This document shows positions 58,071-64,000 of a stretch of DNA of 64,000 nucleotides, in pieces. Numbering within the stretch: position 1 is the stretch's first letter; the number at the start of each line of letters is the position of its first letter. Below the pieces are notes generated by a model. That model saw only the letters and a program-made list of their open reading frames with translations, was not told the origin of the DNA and did no database searches. The stretch is from Saccharothrix sp. NRRL B-16314 (GTDB lineage: Bacteria; Actinomycetota; Actinomycetes; Mycobacteriales; Pseudonocardiaceae): NCBI RefSeq assembly GCF_000716595.1, contig NZ_JNXC01000023.1:62001-126000 (forward strand), given 5' to 3'. A program made the position numbers and the translations under genes.

Positions 58071-58150
58071 GCCCGCCACCTCGCACTTGTCACCTGGCCG
58101 AAACCGCGGTTCGCGCTGCCGCGCGGGGCGATCGAGTCGACGTTTTCCGA

Positions 58151-58519
58151 CTAGGCCGGATTAGGCGGGTACGACTGCGCACGCATCGCTTGAGAAGCCT
58201 GCGCGAAGTCGTAGCCACAACCTCGACACACCGTCATTCCACGCTTGACTGAACGTCCACAAGCCGGACAGTCACGAGTCTTGCGCCTCGTGATGAGCCA
58301 CAGGACTCCGAGTATGACGTCTGCCGCCACCCAGAGGAAAATGATCACAAGGACACTGAGGCCGGTACCGACATCACTGGCCGCCTGACATGTTCCCTGG
58401 TCAAGGCTGTCGCATTGCGCATCTGGGCGCCCGGACACGCCGCCGATGATCCAGACCAGGAACAACGCGTTGATCGCCAGGATGATCCACGTGAAGACAC
58501 GGAAGCGAGGAAATCGCAT
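58151..58519 (-). CDS. Small membrane protein with zinc ribbon, inside the repeat-bounded segment
   Basis: A 122-residue protein: two membrane helices (VFTWIILAINALFLVWIIGG and TGLSVLVIIFLWVAADVILG) joined by a loop with two cysteines, then a cytosolic zinc ribbon CPACGRSV...CRGCGYDF. Its base composition is visibly lower in GC than the neighbouring genes. AAAGGAG is 5 bp before the ATG at 58519 but lies in a hairpin. It is bounded by 41-bp direct repeats, suggesting insertion. Function unknown; the zinc ribbon echoes the larger TM protein at 37765. Confidence 0.78.
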   Translation of the reverse strand: MRFPRFRVFTWIILAINALFLVWIIGGVSGRPDAQCDSLDQGTCQAASDVGTGLSVLVIIFLWVAADVILGVLWLITRRKTRDCPACGRSVKRGMTVCRGCGYDFAQASQAMRAQSYPPNPA

Positions 58520-58520
58520 G

Positions 58521-58540
58521 ACAGCTCCTTTCGGAGCAGT
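58521..58540 (-). promoter_or_regulatory. Hairpin that sequesters the ribosome-binding site
   Basis: On the minus-strand mRNA a 5-bp GC stem with a GAAA tetraloop, plus two outer pairs across one mismatch, places AGGAG in its 3' arm. The ATG follows 5 bp later. It could limit translation of the small zinc-ribbon membrane protein. Confidence 0.6.
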
Positions 58541-58651
58541 AGCGCACTTGCAGATTCGTCTGAACGGAGTATGAACCCCCCATTCAGGCGAGTAAAGGGC
58601 GTCGCACAAGTTTTCCGCATCACCGCCCGCGTGACGATCTCGGACAATTCG

Positions 58652-58692
58652 TCGGCGAACCTTTGGGCAGCACCGGTTGCCACTGTGGGCAG
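58652..58692. repeat. 41-bp direct repeat, copy 2
   Basis: Begins TCGGCGAACCTTTGGGCAGC and matches copy 1 at 58030-58070 at 39 of 41 positions. Lies 18 bp downstream of the stop of the cargo-like gene at 58711, so the two copies bracket a 622-bp unit. Confidence 0.93.
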
Positions 58693-58710
58693 CGGTGACC
58701 ACGCGGTCCG

Positions 58711-59511
58711 TCACTGCTCGGCGCGGTGCCCCTCGCCGGTGGCGTCGTTCCAGTCGACGGTCAGGATTTCGCTGGTGGCGACGACCTGACCGCCTTTGCT
58801 CATGTCCACCGCGGTCAGGCGGAAGTCGAATTGCCCCTGGGAGGTGGGCAGGACCTTCGGCGAGTCGCTCCCCACGTACTCCTCGCCGATCAGCCGGTCC
58901 GAGGCGTACCCCTGGCCGTGCTCCACGTACTTGTCGAGGTCGTCCCGTTCCTGGAACGGGTTGGCGTACGGGCCGCTCCGGTGGCCGTACCGCGTCCCGG
59001 GCACGGCGGGCTCGGTGTCGGTGGCGGGGGTGTCGGGGAAGCGGTCCTCGTGCCACTCGCCCGCTGCGGCGGTACCGAAGTGCGGCGGCGGGCCGCCGGC
59101 GGTTTCCTCGTACTTCTTGTCCCACCGGATGTCCTGCCGCACCTCCAGGGGGTGAGGTGAGGTGCCTGCGGGCGCGGGGTCGAACTTCGCCGTGAAGTCG
59201 AACTCGGCGTTCTTGTGGTTGCCCACCTTCTCGCCGGGGAGCACTCCGGACTGCACGTAGGACGGCTCTTCGACGACGCCGACCGTGCGCTGGACGGTCG
59301 GCCCGGCTCCCCTGACCAGCGCGGTGGCGGCGCCGTTGCCCGCCGTGCGCTGCAACGCCAGGGCGAGGGAGCGGACGACACCGGGCGGTGCGGGGTGCGG
59401 CTGCCGCGAGACGGGCGCCGTCGCCGGGTCGATGTCGGGTTCGACTCGTCCGCGACCGGTCCGGCGGGTCTTCGCGGTCGAGGTGGCGTCCGGTTCCCGG
59501 GCGAGCGACAC
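58711..59511 (-). CDS. Candidate eCIS cargo of unknown function
   Basis: A 266-residue protein. A polar, Arg/Pro-rich N terminus contains LALALQRTAGNGAATALV (residues 49-66), the same motif as in the other two cargo proteins. A globular domain of unknown fold follows (about 80-266: NHKNAEFDFTAKFDPAPAGT, LEVRQDIRWDKKYEETAGG, HRSGPYANPFQERDDLDKYV, FRLTAVDMSKGGQVVATSEI). No catalytic motif is recognised. GTG at 59511 is chosen for CCGGAGG just upstream; the next longer start lacks one. First gene of the unit, ahead of DUF4255. Confidence 0.7.
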   Translation of the reverse strand: MSLAREPDATSTAKTRRTGRGRVEPDIDPATAPVSRQPHPAPPGVVRSLALALQRTAGNGAATALVRGAGPTVQRTVGVVEEPSYVQSGVLPGEKVGNHKNAEFDFTAKFDPAPAGTSPHPLEVRQDIRWDKKYEETAGGPPPHFGTAAAGEWHEDRFPDTPATDTEPAVPGTRYGHRSGPYANPFQERDDLDKYVEHGQGYASDRLIGEEYVGSDSPKVLPTSQGQFDFRLTAVDMSKGGQVVATSEILTVDWNDATGEGHRAEQ

Positions 59512-59595
59512 GGTGTCCTCCGGTTCTCGGGTGTGACGAGTTCCCGGCCACCCGCACCAGGGCGACCCGGGCGCTCCCACGATAGGACGACGAAA

Positions 59596-59619
59596 CCCCG
59601 GCCGGAAGAACGGCCGGGG
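59596..59619 (-). terminator. Terminator of the liv operon
   Basis: A 9-bp GC-only inverted repeat (59596-59604 with 59611-59619) with a 6-nt loop. On the minus strand it is followed by a short T run, 16 bp past the livK stop. Confidence 0.75.
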
Positions 59620-59635
59620 CGCCGACGTCACGTGA

Positions 59636-60928
59636 TCAGGTGTAACACGGCTTCTCGAACTTGAAGTCCTTCGCCGTCGGACCGGTGAAGAAGTCCTCCA
59701 CCAGGCCCAGCCCGGTCTGCCCCGCCTCGTCCGGCTTGTAGATCAGCGTCTGCCGGAACGTGCTGTCGTTCGGGTTGCCGGCGAAGTTGCCCGCGCCCTC
59801 GGGCAGCATGCCCTCGTAGTCCACCGACTTCAGCTGCCGCACCGCGTTCAGCACGCCGGCCCGGGTCAGGTCCTTGTTCTCGGCCGCCTTCTCCAGCGCC
59901 GCCTTCAACGGGTACGCCCACACCCAACCGGACGTGTAGCCGTCGTTCGGGGTGACCGACGGCAGCGCCTCGCGCAGCGCCTTGTGCCCCGGCGAGTCCG
60001 TCGTCCACGTCTTCCACGGCGCAGACTGCATGTACAGCGCCTTGATCGCGGGCGCCGCCGGGCTCTGCATCAGGCCCTGGTTCCACGTCGGCGACGTGCC
60101 GATGAACTTGCCCTTGAACCCGCGCGCCGCGGTCTGGCCGATGATCACCGCCGCGTCCGTCGGCCCGGTCGTCAGGATCACCACGTCCGGCTTGTTGGCC
60201 AGCACCGCGTCGATCGCGCCGCCCTGGTTGTCCTGCCCGGTCTGGGTGACGGCGTTCGTGTACGGCACCCCGCGCTTCTCCGCCGCGATCTTCGCGCCCG
60301 CCGCGGCGTCGTCGCCGTAGTCGCCGGGCAGGTGCACGGCCATCACGCTCTTCGCGCCGAGCTTGTCCACCGCGTAGTCCACCGAGTTCATCGACTCGAC
60401 GCAGTAGTTCGCGCCGGACTCCAGGATGACCTCCTCCACGCCCCACAGCGACGTCCACGACGCGGGCACGCTGACCATCTGCGTGTTCTCCAGGTCGGGC
60501 AGGATCGCGGCGGTCGTGGGCGAGCCGAGGGTCTGGGTCAGGGCCAGCACCTTGCCCTTGATCTCCTGGTACACCTGGTTGTGGATCTGCGGGTTGTACT
60601 TGTTGTCCTTCACGTACGACGTGGCGTCCACGTCGTAGCCGCCGATGCCGCCCTGGTCGTTGACGCGCTTCCAGAACGCCTTCTGCGCGTCGGTGATCGG
60701 CACCGCCAACGCCTTGAACGGCCCTTCGGTCAGGTCCGAGATCGAGCCGAGGTAGATGCAGCCCCGGTCACTGTGGCCGGTGTCCGGGCACGGTTCACTG
60801 GTCACGCCGAAATCGACCTTGATACCGCCCTTGCCCTCCTGCGGGGCCGCGCCGTCGCCGCCGCGACACGCGACGGAGGCCAGTGCCACCACGGAGAGCA
60901 CCGCGAGCACCACTCTGTGACTTGCCAT
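59636..60928 (-). CDS. livK: ABC transporter substrate-binding lipoprotein (LivK-type)
   Basis: A 430-residue type I periplasmic-binding protein. A lipoprotein signal (VVLAVLSVVALASVAC, lipobox Cys near residue 21) is followed by the two-lobed fold: YLGSISDLTEGPFKALAVPI, FWKRVNDQGGIGGYDVDATS, GAKSVMAVHLPGDYGDDAAA and DVVILTTGPTDAAVIIGQTA. It has six or more cysteines, more than usual. Ligand unknown: livKHMGF families import amino acids, but those next to acyl-CoA ligases may bring in other carboxylates. ATG at 60928 follows AAAGGGTGG. Confidence 0.9.
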   Translation of the reverse strand: MASHRVVLAVLSVVALASVACRGGDGAAPQEGKGGIKVDFGVTSEPCPDTGHSDRGCIYLGSISDLTEGPFKALAVPITDAQKAFWKRVNDQGGIGGYDVDATSYVKDNKYNPQIHNQVYQEIKGKVLALTQTLGSPTTAAILPDLENTQMVSVPASWTSLWGVEEVILESGANYCVESMNSVDYAVDKLGAKSVMAVHLPGDYGDDAAAGAKIAAEKRGVPYTNAVTQTGQDNQGGAIDAVLANKPDVVILTTGPTDAAVIIGQTAARGFKGKFIGTSPTWNQGLMQSPAAPAIKALYMQSAPWKTWTTDSPGHKALREALPSVTPNDGYTSGWVWAYPLKAALEKAAENKDLTRAGVLNAVRQLKSVDYEGMLPEGAGNFAGNPNDSTFRQTLIYKPDEAGQTGLGLVEDFFTGPTAKDFKFEKPCYT

Positions 60929-60941
60929 CCCATCCACCCTT

Positions 60942-62042
60942 TCAGTACGAGAAAGGCCAAGTGCGCCAGTAGTTGCGCACGCGCACCCAGATTCCGAACA
61001 GGCCCCGCGGCTCCACGATCAGGAACACCACGAGCAGCAGTCCGTAGAGGACCGCCTCGACCTGGAACACCGAGATCCCGCCGGTGGCGTCGGCGCTGAT
61101 GAACGGCAACACCGTCGGGAGTTCCCGGGTGATGCGCGGCAGCAGCGTGATGAACAGCGCGCCCATGACGGCGCCGGAGATCGTGCCCGCACCGCCGATG
61201 AGCACCATGGCGATGTACTGCACCGACAGCAGCAGGCCGAACGAGCCGGGGTCGAAGAACCCGTTGACCACGAACAGCAACGAGCCCGCCACACCGGCGT
61301 AGAACGACGACACGGCGAACGCCAGCGCCTTGTACCGGGTCAGGTCGACCCCGATCACGGCCGCCGCCAGGTCCCGGTCCCGCACCGCCGCGAACGCCCG
61401 CCCGATCCGCGACCGCACCAGGTTCCGCGCCAGCACGCCGAAGATCACCAGCAGCACGAACATCAGCAGGTACAGCTGCTGCGGCCCGGTGAAGAAGGCC
61501 GACGCCCGGTCCAGCCGAACGCCGAACAGCTCCGGCACCGCCGCCGGCCGGCCCACACCGGGGCCACCGGTCAGCGACGTCCACTCCCGGAACACGTGCT
61601 CGCCGAGGAACACCAGCCCCAGCGTCACGATCGCCAGGTACAGCCCGCGCAGCCGGGCCGCGATCGGGGCCACGACCAGCCCCGCGAGCCCGGCGACCAG
61701 CCCGGACGCCAGCAGCCACACCGGCAGCTCCGTCACGCCGAACCCGAGCACCCGACCGTCCGGGTCGCCCGACAGCGCGGCGCCCGTGTACGCGCCGATG
61801 GCCAGGAAGAACGCGTGGCCCAACGACACCTGACCGGCGTACCCGGTCACGATGTTCAGCCCGATCGCGCCGATCGCCGCCACGAAACCGGTGGCCAGCA
61901 GCATCAGCAGGTCGTCGGTGACGGCGAACGGCAGGAGCAGCGCGAACACCACCAGCGCACCCGTCCACGCCCGCTTCGGCCGCGTGTTGAGGAACGCCGT
62001 GTCCTGCGCGTAAGAGGTGTACAGCCCGGGACGGCCCTTCAC
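60942..62042 (-). CDS. livM: Branched-chain-type ABC transporter permease LivM
   Basis: A 366-residue permease with about nine hydrophobic helices and the conserved GLNIVTGYAGQVSLGHAFFL signature of LivM, plus GGAGTISGAVMGALF in the C-terminal half. Its N-terminal 30 residues are polar. GTG at 62042 overlaps the livH stop, with GGAGG upstream. Confidence 0.93.
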   Translation of the reverse strand: MKGRPGLYTSYAQDTAFLNTRPKRAWTGALVVFALLLPFAVTDDLLMLLATGFVAAIGAIGLNIVTGYAGQVSLGHAFFLAIGAYTGAALSGDPDGRVLGFGVTELPVWLLASGLVAGLAGLVVAPIAARLRGLYLAIVTLGLVFLGEHVFREWTSLTGGPGVGRPAAVPELFGVRLDRASAFFTGPQQLYLLMFVLLVIFGVLARNLVRSRIGRAFAAVRDRDLAAAVIGVDLTRYKALAFAVSSFYAGVAGSLLFVVNGFFDPGSFGLLLSVQYIAMVLIGGAGTISGAVMGALFITLLPRITRELPTVLPFISADATGGISVFQVEAVLYGLLLVVFLIVEPRGLFGIWVRVRNYWRTWPFSY

Positions 62043-62926
62043 ACTCGTTCCACCTCCTTGCTGCCGAACAGCCCGTAGGGCCGGACGAGCAGCACGACCA
62101 GCATCAGCACGTACGGCGCGACGAGCGCGAAGTTCGGCCCGAGCCACGGCGCGACGTCACCCTGGTAGGTGCCGACGAGCGATTCCACGACCCCGACCGC
62201 GAGCCCGCCGACGACCGCGCCGCCGAGCGAGTCCAGCCCGCCGAGGATGATCGCCGGCAACGCCTTCAGCGCGATCACCCACAGCTGCTGGTCGACACCG
62301 GCGCCGGTGGCCACGAACACGCCGGCCAGCGCCGCCAGCCCGCCCGCGATGGCCCACGACAGGGCGAACACGGAACCGACCGAGATGCCCTGCGCCAGCG
62401 CGACCTCCTGGTCGTAGGCCACCGCGCGCATGGCCAGCCCGATCCGGGAGAAGCGGAAGAACGCGAACAGCACGGCGACCACGACCGCCGTCGTCGCGAA
62501 CATCACCAGGTACCGCTGCTGCACGTCGACGCCGAGCAGCGTCACCGTTGACAGGCCCCACGGGTCGCCCACCTGGCGGACGTCCAGCCCGATGAACGAG
62601 TTGGTCACCACCCGCACCACCACGTCCACACCGATGGTGATGATCGCGACCACGAACACCGGCTTGCCGATCATCGGTCGCAGCACGGTCCGCTCGACGC
62701 CCAGCGCCAGCACCGCGATCAGCACCGCGGCGACCGGCACGGCCGCGAAGAACCCGATGTCCGCGGCGAGGTAGCTGACCAGCACCGCGCCCGCCAGCAT
62801 GAACGCCGGCTGGGCGAAGCTGATCACCCTGGTGGACTTGTAGATGATGACGAAACCCAGCGCCAGCAGCGCGTAGATCGACCCGGAGCCCAGGCCGCGG
62901 AGCATCGACTGCACGAACTCGCTCAT
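62039..62926 (-). CDS. livH: Branched-chain-type ABC transporter permease LivH
   Basis: A 295-residue permease. GLGSGSIYALLALGFVIIYK near the N terminus and GGLDSLGGAVVGGLAVGVVE near the C terminus are LivH hallmarks. Its ATG overlaps the stop of the upstream acyl-CoA synthetase (ATGA). The ATPase genes livG and livF are not seen and would lie beyond the right edge or elsewhere. Confidence 0.93.
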   Translation of the reverse strand: MSEFVQSMLRGLGSGSIYALLALGFVIIYKSTRVISFAQPAFMLAGAVLVSYLAADIGFFAAVPVAAVLIAVLALGVERTVLRPMIGKPVFVVAIITIGVDVVVRVVTNSFIGLDVRQVGDPWGLSTVTLLGVDVQQRYLVMFATTAVVVAVLFAFFRFSRIGLAMRAVAYDQEVALAQGISVGSVFALSWAIAGGLAALAGVFVATGAGVDQQLWVIALKALPAIILGGLDSLGGAVVGGLAVGVVESLVGTYQGDVAPWLGPNFALVAPYVLMLVVLLVRPYGLFGSKEVERV

Positions 62927-64000
62927 CCGCGACCCCCGAGGTACATGTCGTCGACGAGGTCGCCGAACACCTTGGCCAGCGCCGACCGCTTCACCTTCTG
63001 CGTCGCGGTCAGCTCGCCGTCCTCGTGGTCGAGCTCCTTGGGCAGCATGCGGAACTTCTTCACCTGCTCCACGGAGGCGAACTTCTCGTTGACCTTCGTG
63101 ACGATGTCCTGCACCAACTCCCGCACCTCGTCCTTCTCCGCCAGGTCGCGGTAGGTGGTGTAGGCGATCCGGCGCTGCCTGGCCCAGTGGCCGACGGTGT
63201 CCTGCTCGATGCCGATCAGCGCGACCAGGTACGGCCGCTGGTCGCCCACCACGATGGCTTCCTTGATGTACGGCGAGGTCTTCAGCGCGTTCTCGACCTC
63301 CGACGGCGCCACGTTCTTGCCGCCCGCGGTGATGATGATGTCCTTCATCCGGTCGGTGATCCGGACGTGCGTGCCGTCCACCCACACGCCGACGTCACCC
63401 GTGCGCAGCCACCCGTCCGGGGTCATCGCCCGCCGGGTCGCGTCGTCGTCGCGCCAGTAGCCCGCGAAGACGCCGGGGTGCCGGGTCTGGATCTCGCCGT
63501 CGTCGGCGATCCGCAGCTCCACGCCGCGTTGGGGCTCGCCGACCGTGCCGACCTTCACCCGGCCGGGCCGGTTGCCGGTGGCGATGGCGCTGTTCTCGGT
63601 CATCCCGTACACCTCGTGCATCGGCACGCCGATGCCCATGAAGAACCGCAGCACCTCCGGCGCGATGGGCGCGGCGCCCGACGACGCGTACCGGATGTGC
63701 CGCATCCCGATCCGCGCCTTCAGCGCGCGGTAGCAGAACAGCCAGCCCACGCCGTACTTCAGCCGGGTGCCGACCGTGTGCCTGCCGCCGTTGCGGACCA
63801 GTCGTTCACCGAGCCCGTCGGCCACCCGCAGCCACCACCGGGTCATCAGCCGCTTGAACGGGGTCGCGCTGGACGCGCTGATCGTGATGCCCGCCAGCAC
63901 CTTCTCCCAGATCCGGGGCACCCCGAACAGGATCGTCGGCTGCACCTCGCGCAGGTTCGCCTGCACGGTCTCGATGGATTCGGCGAAGTGCACCTGGACA
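62923..64000 (-). CDS. Long-chain acyl-CoA synthetase, C-terminal part (cut by window edge)
   Basis: About 359 C-terminal residues of an AMP-forming acyl-CoA ligase; the frame is open to the right edge so the true start is outside. Motifs: HFAESIETVQANLREVQPTI, VPMHEVYGMTENSAIATGNR, WLRTGDVGVWVDGTHVRITD and KDIIITAGGKNVAPSEVENA, with the C-terminal Lys in LTATQKVKRSAL. Similar to the synthetase at 17300 but with the VHFAESIETVQ insertion typical of FadD15-like enzymes. Linked to liv genes, it probably activates an imported carboxylate. Confidence 0.9.
   Translation of the reverse strand, partial: VQVHFAESIETVQANLREVQPTILFGVPRIWEKVLAGITISASSATPFKRLMTRWWLRVADGLGERLVRNGGRHTVGTRLKYGVGWLFCYRALKARIGMRHIRYASSGAAPIAPEVLRFFMGIGVPMHEVYGMTENSAIATGNRPGRVKVGTVGEPQRGVELRIADDGEIQTRHPGVFAGYWRDDDATRRAMTPDGWLRTGDVGVWVDGTHVRITDRMKDIIITAGGKNVAPSEVENALKTSPYIKEAIVVGDQRPYLVALIGIEQDTVGHWARQRRIAYTTYRDLAEKDEVRELVQDIVTKVNEKFASVEQVKKFRMLPKELDHEDGELTATQKVKRSALAKVFGDLVDDMYLGGRG

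Noticed and set aside
33117..59511. Prophage or type VI secretion system
   Set aside because: No capsid, portal, terminase, lysis or integrase genes and no TssJ/L/M or ClpV-type genes are present. AAA+ ATPase, DUF4255 and DUF4157 point to eCIS.

Overview
The window is high-GC actinobacterial DNA. The ftsR-garA-gcvH cluster, a WhiB protein, a SigF-type partner-switching module, an F420-dependent oxidoreductase, a LAL-type LuxR regulator and many GTG/TTG starts point to a filamentous actinomycete, most likely Pseudonocardiaceae (Saccharothrix/Lentzea/Actinosynnema-like). The family is inferred from gene content, not from a database match. I see no rRNA, tRNA, CRISPR array, transposase, phage capsid gene or replication origin.

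Layout. 1-2085 (minus): small hypothetical, CDP-alcohol phosphatidyltransferase, gcvH, garA, ftsR (cut by the left edge). 2528-5058: STAS anti-anti-sigma factor, an anti-sigma ATPase fused to a STAS domain, and an anti-sigma gene overlapping a SigF-family sigma gene. 5324-12728: housekeeping and redox genes (WhiB, DUF5709, F420 oxidoreductase, ThDP enzyme, M50 peptidase, aldo/keto reductase, DUF4383, quinone oxidoreductase). Two of these have MerR/SoxR-type promoters with 19-bp spacers. 12780-14035: ECF sigma factor with a zinc anti-sigma factor. 14115-17152: secreted DUF1996 lipoprotein and a glucose/sorbosone dehydrogenase carrying discoidin and FN3 modules. 17300-22682: acyl-CoA synthetase, molybdopterin oxidoreductase, a truncated repeat-riddled quinone oxidoreductase, and a lipoprotein. 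22797-32301: LAL regulator, an AbiE-like HTH/nucleotidyltransferase pair, serine hydrolase, PHP protein, radical SAM protein, and a two-component pair without a sensor domain. 32458-33081: LuxR regulator with a degenerate receiver.

33117-59511 is a complete extracellular-type contractile injection system (eCIS, phage-tail-like particle). In transcription order on the minus strand it holds DUF4255 terminator, AAA+ ATPase, DUF4157 protein, sheath, tube, a Cys-motif protein, DUF6760, a long 12-residue-repeat protein, second tube, LysM hub, VgrG-like spike, PAAR tip, gp25, gpJ and gpI baseplate. Three membrane or secreted proteins follow in the same unit: a double zinc-ribbon TM protein, a VWA/PD40 protein and a COG1470 TM protein. 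Most junctions are ATGA or few-base overlaps. A divergent insert carries a roughly 1,111-residue cargo ending in a zinc deaminase-like domain, with a small overlapping gene that looks like its immunity partner. A further cargo-like gene of unknown C-terminal fold lies at 58711-59511. All three cargo candidates share an N-terminal LQxxxGN motif. A 622-bp segment bounded by 41-bp direct repeats interrupts the upstream end of the operon.

59636-64000 (minus): branched-chain-type ABC transporter genes (livK, livM, livH) behind a partial long-chain acyl-CoA synthetase cut by the right edge.

How the genes may work together: SigF, WhiB and the degenerate LuxR regulator are plausible developmental or stress inputs. 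The eCIS lacks an identifiable tail fibre and is coupled to membrane proteins with cytosolic N termini. That fits an intracellular particle that docks on its own membrane, as described for Streptomyces, better than a free toxin particle; this is inference.
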